Assembly: GCA_012932295.1 (NCBI GenBank)
Contig: JAAONU010000009.1
Span: 12,441,796-12,505,795, forward strand
DNA: 64,000 nucleotides
Direction of reading: 5' to 3'
From: Cyclina sinensis
Lineage: Eukaryota; Mollusca; Bivalvia; Venerida; Veneridae
Below, in pieces: positions 22,732 through 34,687 of the stretch. Both the position numbers and the translations under genes were made by a program. The notes under the pieces were generated by a model. That model saw only the letters and a list, made by a program, of their open reading frames with translations. It did not search any database and was not told the DNA's origin. The first letter of the stretch is position 1, and each line of letters starts with the position of its first letter.

Positions 22732-24640
22732 CGATGCTGAAAGCAACTGGCTTAAATGTAATATGCGTGCTGAAAAACCAGTACTTAAATCTCGGATTAT
22801 TTCTGCGAGAAAGAATTTTGATAAGGCGGTACAGCAAAGCAAGCGTCAGTACTGGGTAAGTTTGCAAAATGATTTATTGTCAGATTGCAAAAGTAACCAG
22901 ACTGAATTTTGGAAAACCATTGGCAGGGTAGGTGTTTCACAGTCAAGAAGTAGACATATACCTATGGAAGTTATTACTGAACATGGTGTTTCAAATGATG
23001 TTAACACTGTTCTTGAGAAATGGAAAATGATTTTAGCAAGCTTTTTGATAGTCCTAATACTACAAATTCTGGAAATTTTATATCTAGTGGTAATCATATG
23101 AATGACAATACAGAAATTTTAAATGACAATATATCTATCTTAGAAGTGTTTAATGCGGTCAAACAGGCTAAAAATGGTAAAGCCTGGGGTTGTGATAATA
23201 TACCTATGGAAATCTTGAAAAATGATTGCTCCGTGTCTTTTCTTCATATTTTGTATAATATCTGTTTTTCAAAAGGAATTATTCCTTCTGCATGGAATAA
23301 GATAATAATAAGCCCTATACCGAAATCAAGTACTGTCAATCCTAAAGATCCATTGTCATATAGAGGCTTGTCATTGTCTTGCACCATGTATAAGATATAC
23401 TGTACAATTTTGAATAACCGCTTATCAAAATGGGCAGAATCTAACAATATACTCAGTGATGAGCAAAATGGTTTTAGGAAAGGTCGCAGTACCATTGATC
23501 ATGTGTCATCTTTAACTAATATTGTAGAAACTAGAAAGAAACAGAAATTATCAACCTTTTGTGCATTCATTGATTTCCGTAAGGCATATGACTTTATCGA
23601 CAGATCATTGTTATGGAACAAATTAGATGGTAAGGGTATCCATGGTAATATGTTACAGGCAATACAGTCATTATATAACTCAGTTTCATCTTGTGTAAGG
23701 ATAAATAGTCTTACAACAGAATGGTTCGATGTAAAATGTGGGCTCCGACAGGGGTGTTCGTTATCTCCTTTACTGTTTAATTTGTTAATAGATGATCTTG
23801 TTGTAAAAATTAAAGCTATTGGTAAAGGAATTGATATAGATAATGATAAGGTTTGCATTTTATTATATGCTGATGATATTGTACTTGTAGCTGAAACTGA
23901 AAATGATCTTCAACTTATGCTTAATGTTTTGTCAAATTGGTGTACATCAAATGCTATGATAGTAAATCATGATAAAAGCAACATTATTCACTTTAGGTCG
24001 CAGTCGGCCAGCAGATCCTCATTTGTTTTCACATGTGGCGATCATAGTCTAAAAACTGTAGGACAATATACTTACCTTGGTCTGTTACTTGGTGAGTTCT
24101 TGATTATAATAAGACCGCTAAATGTATAGCTCAGAGTGCAGGTAGAGCACTGGGGTTACTTATTGCCAAATCGAAAGCATTAGGGTCCATGCCATATGAT
24201 GTATTTGTTAAATTGTATGATTCAATGGTTTGGCCAGTCATTTCATATGGTGCTTCTATTTGGGGTAATAAGTCATATTCCTGCTTGGATGCGATACAGA
24301 ATAGGGCAATGCGTTTTTATTTAGGGGTAGGGCGGTATACACCTACAGCAGCTTTATATGGAGAATTAGCTTGGCAGCCTACACATGTGAAACAATGGAG
24401 ATCTGTATGTCAACAATGGCATAGATTTGTTAGAATGGATGTAAATAGAGTTAATTATAAGATCTTTTCTACTTGTTTGCGCAAGAGCAGCAATAGGTGT
24501 AAAAACTGGCAATTTATATTTAATAATTATATGGAAAAGTTAAATTTAGTAGAGTATGCACGTGGTTGTGTAACAGTTTCTTCTAAGTCTTTTTGTGAAA
24601 AAGTTGTTGAAAAATATATGTCAATAAAGATGAATGGATA
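22732..24640 (+). pseudogene. LINE-B ORF2, reverse transcriptase part
   Basis: After the frameshift the linker continues from 22,732 (NMRAEKPVLKSRIISARKNF) and changes frame again near 23,022. The RT then runs to about 24,098. It reads KQAKNGKAWGCDNIPMEILK, DPLSYRGLSLSCTMYKIYC, EQNGFRKGRSTIDH, FCAFIDFRKAYDFIDRSLLW (catalytic Asp of block A), VKCGLRQGCSLSPLLFNLL and ILLYADDIVLVAETENDLQ (YADD intact). The thumb follows with YTYLGLLL. A third frameshift near 24,098 leads into KTAKCIAQSAGRALGLLIAK, then SMVWPVISYGASIWGNKSY and NRAMRFYLGVGRYTPTAAL. The function would be target-primed cDNA synthesis on the element's own RNA. Confidence 0.9.
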
Positions 24641-25090
24641 GCTAAGCTTAATAGGAATGTTAGTCTAAATGGGAATGGTGGTAATAAATTAAGAACCTAT
24701 AAGTTGTTAAAAAATGATTATAAAACTGAAAATTATTGTAAACTATATTTGCCACGTAAACACATGTCTGCACTAGCGAAATTCAGATGTGGAGTAGCTC
24801 CCATAAAGCTTGAAACTGGTAGATATGAAAACATTGCTATTGACAGTAGGATATGTCCAATATGTAAAATTACAGTTGAATGTGAAAAACATGTATTATT
24901 ATCTTGTAATGCATATGAGCACATTAGGTTTCCTATGTTAGAAAAAGCACGTAACATAAGGCCAGAATTTGTTGACCTCTCTGATGAAGATAAACTTATA
25001 TTTATTCTCTCCAACAATGATATTGTTAAAGTCACAGCCAAAACCTGTTACAATATTCTTCAACTCCGCTACAATATATTGTACAAGTAA
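24641..25090 (+). pseudogene. LINE-B ORF2, C-terminal Cys/His segment
   Basis: A fourth frameshift near 24,628 separates KKYMSIK from DEWIAKLNRN. The final frame, recognisable from about 24,630 and ending at the TAA at 25,088-25,090, reads LAKFRCGVAPIKLETGRY and then ICPICKITVECEKHVLLSCN. This is a CxxC...CxxxH...C arrangement matching the zinc-knuckle-like region near the end of many LINE ORF2 proteins, thought to help bind RNA. The position right before the 3' UTR and the stop codon fit a natural C-terminus. Confidence 0.85.
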
Positions 25091-25654
25091 GGTTTTTTCA
25101 TACCACTTAGTGTTTTAGATTCTTTTTTAAATTAATTTTAATACAGTCTTTTAACATCTTTTTAGATGATCGGTGCTTATAGTACATGATAGTAAATTTT
25201 ATTGTACAAATGTGATGGTAGTAAATTGCATGGTACAAATATAACACATCTGTTTTAAACATGATAAGTTGTTTTATCTACTAACGTATAGAATATCACC
25301 ACTGACCAATCATCCATGGTCTGACCACGGGTGAAATAGTTTTAATTAATTTGTGGAATAATGCCTCTTTTTAAATACTTAGAGATTTATAAATGTTCTT
25401 ATAATGTTACTTAACTGTTAACAATAGGAACTAACTATCAATTGTAAAGGGATAGTGATACTTTCAAGTGTATACATGATATAGTCTCTTATAATTCTAT
25501 TGTAGAATGGTCATATGTACTTTTTATCATTTTTTAATATGTTTTATGTATATATGTATGCATATGAAAGAGACTGAAATAAACTTTTTGATATATATAT
25601 ATAAGGCCTTCCAGAATAAAAAAGGAAATTCCATTTGTCCTTTTTCTGGGGGAA

Positions 25655-26768
25655 CATAGATGGGGGAACATTCCCCCATCTCACCTAAAAGATAGGGGAA
25701 CATTCCCCCATCTCAGTAGTAGATAGGGGAACATTCCCTCATCTCAGTAGTAGATAGGGGAACATTCCCCCATCTCTTTAGTAGATAGGGGAACATTCCC
25801 CCATCTCAGAAGTAGATAGGGGAACATTCCCCCATCTCAGTAGTAGATAGGGGAACATTCCCCCATCTCAGTAGTAGATAGGGGAACATTCCCCCATCTC
25901 AGTAGTAGATAGGGGAACATTCCCCCATCTCAGTAGTAGATAGGGGAACGTTCCCCCATCTCAGAAGTAGATAGGGGAACATTCCCCCATCTCAGTAGTA
26001 GATAGGGGAACATTCCTCCAACTCACTAGTAGTTAGGGGAACGTTCTCCCATCTCAGTAGTAGATAGGGGAACATTCCTCCAACTCACAAGTAGATAGGG
26101 GAACATTCCCCTATCTCAGTAGTAGATAGGGGAACATTCCCCCATCTCAGTAGTAGATAGGGGAACATTCCCCCATCTCAGTAGTAGATAGGGGAACATT
26201 TCCCCATCTCAGTAGTAGATAGGGGAACATTCCCCCATCTCAGTAGTAGATAGGGGAACATTCCCCCATCTCAGTAGAAGATAGGGGAACATTCCTCCAA
26301 CTCACAAGTAAATAGGGGAACATTCCCCCATCTCAGTAGTAGGTAGGAGAACAATCCCCCATCTCAGTAGTAGATAGGGGAACATTCCCCCATCTCAATA
26401 GTAGATAGGGGAACATTCCCCCATCTCAGTAGTAGATAGAGGAACATTCCCCCATCTCAGTAGTAGATAGGGGAACATTCCTCCAACTCACAAGTAGATA
26501 GGGGAACATTCCCCCATCTCAGTAGTAGATAGGGGAACATTCCCCCATCTCAGTAGTAGATAGGGGAACATTCCCCCATCTTAGTAGTAGATAGGGGAAC
26601 ATTCCTCCAACTCACAAGTAGATAGGGGAACATTCCCCTATCTCAGTAGTAGATAGGGGAACATTCCCCCATCTCAGTAGTAGATAGGGGAACGTTCCCC
26701 CATCCAGTAGTTGATAGGGGATCATTCCTCCAACTCACAAGTAGATAGGGGAACATTTCCCCTTATAA
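25655..26768. repeat. 31-bp satellite with a hairpin in each unit, about 35 copies
   Basis: The unit is AGTAGTAGATAGGGGAACAT followed by TCCCCCATCTC, with a 31-bp period (for example unit starts at 25,871 and 25,902). GATrGGGGAA and TTCCCCCATC face each other across CA, so each unit can fold into a 10-bp stem. The stem is perfect in the first unit (GATGGGGGAA) and carries one A-C mismatch in most others. A variant unit, CATTCCTCCAACTCACAAGT, recurs near 26,007, 26,070, 26,293, 26,470, 26,602 and 26,727, hinting at higher-order spread. The array starts about 50 bp after the LINE-B 3' tail. Confidence 0.97.
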
Positions 26769-26769
26769 C

Positions 26770-28280
26770 GATTGTCTTTCCCCATCTCCCCATTGTCTTT
26801 ACTATTAGACATGATAATATCCTGCATCTCTTTTTTATTTTCCCCATTTTATAAAAAAAAAAAAAATGAAACTGTGTATGGATAAATATCCAATTATAGT
26901 TGAGGAAGTAAACATACGACTATTAGTGTAGTTGTATTTTCTGTCTCATCACCATTTATGTCTACATGCATATATTGGTTATTCATGAAAGATGCCAAAG
27001 AAATGTTTATCACATTTAATCATTCATTTCAGTCAAATAAATGGAGAAAATAAATTAACACTATAAAATCACTGAATGAATAAATAAATTGTCATCTGGT
27101 ATAGTCACATTTGTTTGGCAGTTTAAATTATTTCTTTGATTTTGTAATGTTATAATAAGCATCTGTACATACGTTATGTACAATTATAATTTACCTTTAT
27201 GCTCTAATATTTTATCCCATGACTTTTATTATAGTCTCCTAGAAATACATTTTGATGAATTATTACAGTGATACTGGCAAGAGTATTCCCAAATTTGAAA
27301 TAAAATTGCTTGCAATTATTACTGACAATAAGGACCACAGTAAGTAAGAACTACGAAATGACAAAATGGAACAGATGTAACAAAAAGTCCTTCAGTCCGT
27401 CTGTGTATTTTAGTATGGCAGATCAACTTTGATTCCGACCAACAACTCAAACAACAAAGTCAGACTATTTTCAGGTATATTGTTTATACACTATTCAGGA
27501 ATGTGATGCATTATGTATTTCAGTTGCTATTTTTTAAATGTAATTTGTATACATGTATTGTGTAATAGTAATGGTACGGCGGTATCAGCAAATGGCGAAC
27601 TATAGTAAGCGGCGAAATAACGCTGATACCAGGAGAACTGGTTCTTAATAATAACTGCACAGATAACTTTAGTTTTCAGCTTTTGTTTTTCTTGAGTTTT
27701 ATATGAATTTGGTTAATCAAAACCTCACGTTCTACATTTTATTTGACAACACCGCTGGAACTTATGTGATTCATACTCCATGTTACACATTTATATTCTT
27801 ACTCTATAATACCTAATCATATGTTTGTGTTTTGACTTTATTTCAACTTAATATGGTGTATTTTATTATTTGTAATTCCACTTACTTGATGTACTTTACA
27901 GTCATTAAAATTTCTATTTATATACTTCGAACGGAGAGCACACTCTTTGTTTTACTGTTAGTTTGGCATTTATCAGTAATCCATTCCAAGGAAGTACGAT
28001 AGATTGGTATTTATTGAAATATTCATTCCTTGCTCTTTAAACTCTTCACCATAAATACATGAATTAAGTTTACATACTTAATGTAACTGGATTTGGAAGA
28101 GTTATAGTTCTTCTTTGTATAAACTGATTATACGGAGAAAATGCGGTTGCAAATATTCTTAATAATAATAATATCTTATAAATTTATTTTTGGAATTAGA
28201 AAGTCAGCTGATCCTATATAAAACATTGCAAATACAGATACAAATGTGAGAAACAAAACAGCGGTGGTGTCCTTTATCTT
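26770..28280. other. No gene recognised; one short hairpin
   Basis: AT-rich. GGTATCAGC (27,591-27,599) and GCTGATACC (27,622-27,630) form a perfect 9-bp inverted repeat with a 22-bp loop. Nothing else was noticed. Confidence 0.5.
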
Positions 28281-28289
28281 TGTTGTATA

Positions 28290-28690
28290 ATACATACATT
28301 CTGGAAGTTCAAATGCTGACAACTATTCTTTGCTGTGTGCAAACATGAACTAAATAAAAAACGTCAAGGTCATGTAGGGGTCAAGGTTAAAAGAAAAATA
28401 TGTCATGTAAAAATTTTTCCTAAAAGGTTGCTGTGTGCAAACATGAACTAAATCTGTTAAGTAATAAGTGAGTTTGGGCCAATATTAAGTCTTTTTGACA
28501 ATTTGACATCAAAGTCAAAGTCAGATTAACATATGGCAGTAGGAAGGTCTTGTCCAGTGGAGTCTTATGTTCAAGTATGAAATAAATCCATTAAATAATA
28601 AGGAAGTTATGGGCAATGTTAAAGTTTACGGACGAATGGCGGACAGACGGGCGGACAGACGGACGGACATTTCAAAAACTATATGCTTCC
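28290..28690. repeat. Dispersed-repeat debris with half-sites and a GGAC-rich run
   Basis: TTGCTGTGTGCAAACATGAA occurs twice about 97 bp apart (about 28,330 and 28,427). TCAAGGTCA lies at 28,364-28,372, and a GGAC/GGCGGAC-rich stretch at about 28,630-28,672. ATGCTGACAACTATTCTT near 28,314 is shared with the 162-bp array at 18.7-19.4 kb, suggesting related source repeats. Confidence 0.6.
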
Positions 28691-28694
28691 TTCG

Positions 28695-30955
28695 GATGCG
28701 TGATAATCTGTTTTGATGCTTTATTTCAGTAAAATTTAATCAAATGTTCATACGGCATTAGTGTAATTCTAAACTTAAACACTTGCGCAACTTATAAGCA
28801 GTTTGAGTAATAATTTCAGTTCTTGGTGAGACTCACCTGCTGGCTATGTTCTGTCCCAGTAAAGCACCTAGTCAGTGCCAATTATCTACTGTAGCAGATA
28901 CAATTAAGACCTTTTTTTATTTGATTAACAGTGGTTATCCACACACGGCCGATAAAAAATCAGAATGGATCTTGGATAAAAGAATTTATATCATCGCTCA
29001 ACTGGTTTCTCTTTCTCGAGTTCGATAAACTGGAAGTCGGAAACGCTTTCTACGTTGTACAGGGGAGATAACTGTACGTAAATAAGCTTATTATGTGCTT
29101 ACATGCGCTGTTAGGGGAAGTAATTTTGAATATAATTCTGTGTATCGGTAGGCCTCCTTTCCGACCAACCTTTAAAACTTGAAAATCCCGGAGGTTACAA
29201 ATCAAAAACCGATTATATTGTACTCTGTGATACTGACGTTTGACCCAGTGAACAAAAACCAACACAGGGTTATTACTTATCATTTCTATCTGTCCTGTAA
29301 AATTCAAGGTCAATAGTTTTCGCAGTTTTTGAGTAATTAATCGGAAACTGTTCTCAGAATGCTGACGCCTGTAAGCCTGGTCTCTAACAAAAACATAGGT
29401 CTAAATATACCGAATTAGAATAAACCTTCAAGGTTCAAACGTTCGCAAGTAAAATGAATCGAAAACTGCTCGGTGTAAGGACCGACGAATGGGGCTTAAA
29501 AATAAGACCTATGATAACTCTGGCTTTCTGTAGAACACAGTGAAATAATCAGTTTTAAAACCTCAATACTGTTTCCGAATCCTTAAGAATAAGAGTTAGG
29601 AAAGAGAAGTTTCTCGTTTGACTTTATTTTGCTACATTGCCATTATTTCTTGAGAACAGGTCAAGTCTGAATCAATTTGTGATTTTGCCAAAAGTTTCCC
29701 ACTCGTCGATTAATTCAATGCATTGAAGTGAATAGCCTGTTTAACGATCATCTCGTCTTAAAAATAAAAAAGCAACCTTAAAAATGCAAACTCTTGTAAG
29801 GATACAGATCTTAGGTTTCGAGATTTCTAGAATACGTGCTACTAAGTGCAAAACATTTGATATAATTACATCATTGTTCATTTAACTGTAAGAGCTCTTG
29901 TATCTCGAAGAAACAACCATTTTGAGTACCGATGTTGGTAATCGGATTTTGTCGTTTATTGATTTTAAAAGTCAATATCAGATAAATCCTTCAGTCACAT
30001 TCAAAATCTCAATACATTACTTGTTTACTTTTCTACATTTCTGACGAATAACGATCGCTGCCGAAAAAAGTTAATAATGCATAGAAACGAATATAGGCAA
30101 TATTTGATGACGCGTTACACACTCCAGTAATTGCTTAGTAGTTTTGATGTATTGTCCGATGACGTTATTTGTTTATGTTACAGCACCGGTCTAACGATAT
30201 CTTTACATCCGTCCAAAACACGGAAGCTGTTTTTATATTTTAAAATTTTCGCAAAACTAAGTAAATGAAAATAAGATATATAGGGCATTTGAGTATTCTT
30301 TCTATTCTACGTTCAAGGAAAAATGCAAATCCTGTTTGGAATTCGGGAAAACAACCAAATTAAATAAATAATGGGATGTTAAACTACTGTTGTACGAACT
30401 GGGAAAGTTTGTACTCTTACGAAGTTTCTGTCTTTATGTAAACATCAAAGGTGGCATTGTGATATATTGATTGGGCAACTACAGGCATACTGAATATGTT
30501 CCATTATAATATTAACTGGATATTATTTTTTCTTTAATAAGAAAAAACAAAATAAAAGTTTTAGGTATCTAAAAAAATCTTAACAGAACACAGAAACTGA
30601 CACTCAATATAAACGATTTTTTTGTTTGTCGTGAAACACAGGTGTTCAGACAAAGGTGTTCAGACAAACCTCAACTTTCTGCCTTAAACAGTATAATTAT
30701 ATAAACAGCATGTACGCATCAAAATTCAGAACTTTCTGTGGATTATTCGGGAAACCAGTACTCTACATGTTTTATTATTTTGAACATTATATATTTTGTT
30801 TTTCTAAAACCTAGTCTATTGCAAACTAAGATATTTGGAAGATTCTTTAAACATCTCATTATTCATAGGTAGAGAACACTTTGAAAGTGTATGAACATTA
30901 AAAGAGAATTATTGCTGTTTGCGCAGCTTTGATTTCAGTTGTGTATTTTATTTTT
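28695..30955. other. No gene recognised
   Basis: AT-rich sequence without supported coding potential, RNA gene or repeat. ORFs at plus 28,846-29,028 and minus 29,313-29,050 lack recognisable motifs. Confidence 0.5.
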
Positions 30956-30959
30956 CTTT

Positions 30960-31400
30960 AATAGACACCTTGCATGAGCCATTACCATTAACTGTGGTCA
31001 AGGTCACCGAAGCTAAAAATAGATTTTTGTTATTTTCCTAATGGAGTCTTCATTTATTGACCAATATATTAGAAATTTGGTACGTATGTAACTTTCAAGG
31101 ACGTCTAGGTGGAGTTTGAGATAACTGGGTTCAATGTCAGGGTCACTGAGACTAAAAGTATATTTTTCTACTTTATGTCACAGAGAATTAGTGTACTGGC
31201 TGATATTTTAGATATATATTATATCGGCACCTTGAATGAACTTCTACCATTAACTGGGGTCAAGGTCACCAAGGCCATAAATAAATTTTTCTACTCTTTG
31301 GCATAGAGTTATTTTTTATTGATTGGTATTTAAATATTGTGTATATAGACTTCGTGCATGAACATTTACCATTAACTGGGGTTAAGGTCAACAATCGTTA
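30960..31400. repeat. Diverged tandem repeat with TCAAGGTCA cores, about 3.5 units
   Basis: CATTACCATTAACTGTGGTC/GGGGTCAAGGTCACC landmarks recur near 30,990, 31,135 (degraded), 31,250 and 31,375, a period close to 125-135 bp. TCAAGGTCA is exact at 30,998-31,006 and 31,260-31,268. The 65-codon ORF at 31,109-31,306 lies inside the repeat and is not a gene. Confidence 0.75.
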
Positions 31401-31409
31401 ATTAAAAGC

Positions 31410-32105
31410 TTACCAGTTTTCAATTAATATATTTAAAAATAATTCCGAATAATTCAACCTTTCTTTTATACGAATTATTTTGTACATGAAATGTTTCTTA
31501 AGAGATAATCAATTGCTTAATTGTTTCTACTTGCGTGCGACTTCGGCAAGTTCTATTTCATTAAGTGCTTGCGCGTTTTCTTCTGTTTCATGAATAATAT
31601 ATGATGCATAAGTAACAATAAACGGTTCCAAATCTGTGATAAAAGAATGTGGAATCTTTTACGTCTTTAGACTGTATGTGGTAATCGAAACGTCTTGACA
31701 ATCAGACTGAATTAGATTCTGACTGCAACAATCAGCAACCTTACTAACTTTCTTTGTTAACTTAAAACCAATCAAGGTTTTAGGAGACATCATTGGTCTC
31801 TGTCATAAAATCCGTTATTTTACAGATCTAAAGAACTCAATTAAATAAAAAATGTACTACTGCCTCTTATTTGACCTATTTTAAGAAATAATACCACAAA
31901 ACTGCACTAACGAGAACAGTTTGAAAAAAGAGCATTGTGTCGTCAATGTTCTTTATGAATTTTATTTAATGGCGTATTTCAGTTAAGGAAAATAGGGGCA
32001 ATTCACCCTGGCTTTTAGAGGCACCACGAGGTTTCTTACCTGTCTATATTATTTTAAAGGATTATCTTTGGAAACGCTAAGAGAAGGAAAACAAACTATA
32101 AAGTC
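31410..32105. other. No gene recognised
   Basis: AT-rich spacer without recognisable motifs, ending where similarity between SINE-A copies 2 and 3 begins. Confidence 0.45.
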
Positions 32106-32107
32106 AA

Positions 32108-32885
32108 GTTGGCTGCTTTAAAGCATCCAATGGGTTATACCCAATAACTGAATTGTACAATGTGGTCACATCTATTTGTAATTTTTTTTTATTATTGGTA
32201 GAGTTAAAAGGGGAAAATATTAAAAAGAAAATGACATAACAATATTATATTTTACAAGACTTGCACTTCCAGTGTGCATTATATTCACTGACACATTTGA
32301 AATGTAACCACTGTATTTTGAATTTTAACATGTTGTCTATTTGAGACGGCATCCTGCTGGAGCAGTGGTCCAGTGGAAACGCGATGGACTGGTAATCCAG
32401 GGGTTGTGAGTTCGACCCCCCTCTCCTCCACAAACATTACCTATTCTCTTTCGGATGAAAGGTTAAACTGAGGTCCTATGTATCAGTGCTATACACTACA
32501 GTAAAGAACCAGAGATGTCTTTGAAATGGGATGCTTTCTGTATCTTGCACTATCTGCAACAGCCTAAAATAACTAACCTCATGGGGTGTCGGTCACATTG
32601 GCAACCGGTACATACAATTAACAAACTCAAATAGAGATAGAGCAATATACAGGTATTTTAGCAACGCTCACATCGTCTGCTGGCATCCCTGACATTTTCT
32701 TAATTCTGGATTAGCACCGCATATCGGGCCGCAAACAAGATCGCAGGCCCACAGAATAAGGATGGCTCCAGACGCTCTGCGTCATATCCATTTTCAGTAC
32801 ACGGTCTGTCGCAATTCAAAAAGTTGCCACTATACTGGTTGATTCCCTAAGGGGCATAACCCAAAAACTGTCTTAAAATGGCCAT
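32108..32885 (+). mobile_element. SINE family A (or composite repeat), copy 2
   Basis: Similarity to 40,711-41,897 begins at GGCTGCTTTAAAGCATCCAA and ends near TAAGGGGCATAACCCAAAAA. Within it lies a tRNA-like head at about 32,354-32,431 with an exact A box, TGGTCCAGTGG (32,366-32,376), and a B box, GAGTTCGACCC (32,409-32,419). The anticodon-loop region CTGGTAA suggests a Thr-like GGT ancestor. The T stem does not pair well and the unit recurs with a shared body, so it is not a tRNA gene. The body includes GATGCTTTCTGTATCTTGCA, AAAATAACTAACCTCATGGG, and GGGCCGCAAACAAGATCGCA. Sequence shared before the head shows that the repeated unit is longer than a plain SINE. Confidence 0.85.
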
Positions 32886-32889
32886 GTCT

Positions 32890-33700
32890 CTCACTAACAT
32901 AGGTTCATAATATAATCAGGTTCTGTTACACGAGAAAAAAGCAGTGGTAACAGATAATTTTGTCAATAATTTTTGTCTATAAGAAACGTTTGGATCTTAT
33001 ATGGAAATTGAGGTACCTTTGTCTGAGTTTGTAATGCAGTCTAATATCGATGTAAGACGTCTCTACAAAAAGAAACAATTATCTCTGTAAGATTTTAAAA
33101 TGCGTGTTAGCTTATCTGGATACAGGGAACTCAGGATGACCTTTTATGTATTTGTCGTCAGTCGTCGAAAGTTTGTTATCACGCTAGCGGCCACATTTTT
33201 TCCAGCCTTTATAAAACTTTATGTGAATGTTCACCCGGATCTCGCGCATTATTTCGTTACTGGATCATATGGGTAAAAATATAGGTCACAAGCTCAAATC
33301 AAAGGAAGACATTAAAAACTTTAGAGGTGACAATATTAAACCAAAGTGCACTTAACTTTCAGAATTTTTGTTGTAGGGTTAGATTATATATTCCTAGTAA
33401 ACGTCTACAAGTATTATGCCATCAGACGTCCACTGGTCAGTTGTACGTTATACGTTATAAAGTTTACAAATAAATGCTTGTTCACTGATATTTATTTTCT
33501 AATTAAATGTACATTCAGACCGATTGCACTGCTTAATCTTACACATCTCGAGGGCAGGCGTATTATTCTACAATACCGGATAATGAATTTATAGTTACAC
33601 GATAAAATTTCATACGTAAATGAATTTGAGATGAGAGGTTTCTGGTTTAAAGGGACACAACTGTACACTTAATCGATGATATACTTCATTTCTATTTTAT
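32890..33700. other. No gene recognised
   Basis: AT-rich. The 82-codon ORF at 33,346-33,594 shows no known motif. Confidence 0.45.
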
Positions 33701-33701
33701 T

Positions 33702-33703
<2 letters not shown>

Positions 33704-33739
<36 letters not shown>
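33704..33739. repeat. (CT)18 microsatellite
   Basis: Uninterrupted CT dinucleotides over 36 bp. Confidence 0.98.
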
Positions 33740-33743
<4 letters not shown>

Positions 33744-33805
33744 AAATATGTTCTAAAGAAAAACGTTAACTGAGTTCAAAAATTTCTCATTTATGCATAA
33801 TGACA

Positions 33806-34045
33806 CCCAGAAAGTATTTATTTCGAATAGACCGCTATCATAGACACCCTGAAAGTATTCATTTCGAATAGACCGCTATCATAGACACCCTGAAAGTATT
33901 CATTTCGAATAGACCGCTATCATAGACACCCTGAAAGTATTCATTTCGAATAGACCGCTATCATAGACACCCTGAAAGTATTCATTTCGAAAAGACCGCT
34001 AACATAGACACCCTGAAAGTATTCATTTCGAATAGACCGCTATCT
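33806..34045. repeat. 41-bp tandem repeat, six copies
   Basis: GAAAGTATTCATTTCGAATA followed by GACCGCTATCATAGACACCCT recurs with starts at 33,811, 33,851, 33,892, 33,933, 33,974 and 34,015. Inner copies are almost identical and the first and last carry the differences, as expected for unequal exchange. TTCGAA in each unit is a short palindrome. Confidence 0.97.
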
Positions 34046-34151
34046 ATCCAAAAATGGTACAACAACAACTCTTATTATTAACAATTCTATCAATGCATTC
34101 CGATTATCTGTTTCACTGGCCGTATATTGACATTAGGTAATAATTCATTTA

Positions 34152-34228
34152 ATTTCATTCACATTTAAATGATTTTTAAAAAATGTAACACTGATTGTAA
34201 ATGTATGCCTCTTAAATGTGAATGAAAT
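34152..34228. repeat. Perfect 17-bp inverted repeat
   Basis: ATTTCATTCACATTTAA (34,152-34,168) faces its exact reverse complement at 34,212-34,228 across 43 bp. It may be a small inverted-repeat element; no flanking duplication was recognised. Confidence 0.85.
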
Positions 34229-34687
34229 GTATAAACAAGGCTCCAAAGGGTAAATAGGGTAATATTGGTACTAACATTTAAATTATTTACCGTTTTCAGT
34301 CCGCAGTTTTTATTTAAATTCGGTTGAAATATGTTTGCCACATTCTGCTCTTACAGAAATCGAAGATTAATTCCTTATAATTTTTTCAGAACAAAAAGCA
34401 TATTTTTTATATTAAAAGAAAACGGTTCTGAATTGTCGAACAATTCTGTTTGGTAAGGGTATGACATTATTAGAATACTTTGAAGGGATTTTTTTTCTTT
34501 TTTTATAAAATCAACGTTGTCCGTTATAATGTTCAGTCGGCTATGTGATTGTCACAAACTGTTAAAAAAAGGTCAACATTTTCTATCCGTAGGTTAATTT
34601 TTCATTACAGTTTTAGTAGATTTATCCACCGGTACAAGACGTCTACAATGAAACGACAACTCAGTAGTAGTGCATTTGCTTTATGTG

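Larger units (their letters stand above)
21545..25605 (+). mobile_element. LINE-B: APE-type non-LTR retrotransposon, near-complete ORF2
   Basis: A single large ORF2 region spans 21,567-25,090. It holds an endonuclease, a reverse transcriptase with intact YADD and a C-terminal Cys/His segment. A 3' UTR of about 500 bp follows, with AATAAA at 25,579 and a short TA-repeat tail ending near 25,603. No ORF1 is visible upstream, so the copy is 5' truncated or belongs to a family without a clear ORF1. Only four frameshifts and almost no internal stops separate it from an open frame, which makes it one of the younger LINE copies in the window. Confidence 0.92.

Noticed and set aside
22846..23858. Minus-strand ORFs opposite the LINE-B reverse transcriptase
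   Set aside because: They are shadows of the RT frame on the other strand.
25655..26768. Regular short repeats that might suggest a CRISPR array
   Set aside because: Units are directly adjacent with no unique spacers, and the rest of the window is eukaryotic; it is a satellite.
32354..32431. Possible functional tRNA-Thr gene
   Set aside because: A and B boxes are good, but T-stem pairing is poor and the unit recurs with the same body at 41.1 kb and 5.3-6.0 kb, so it is a SINE head.
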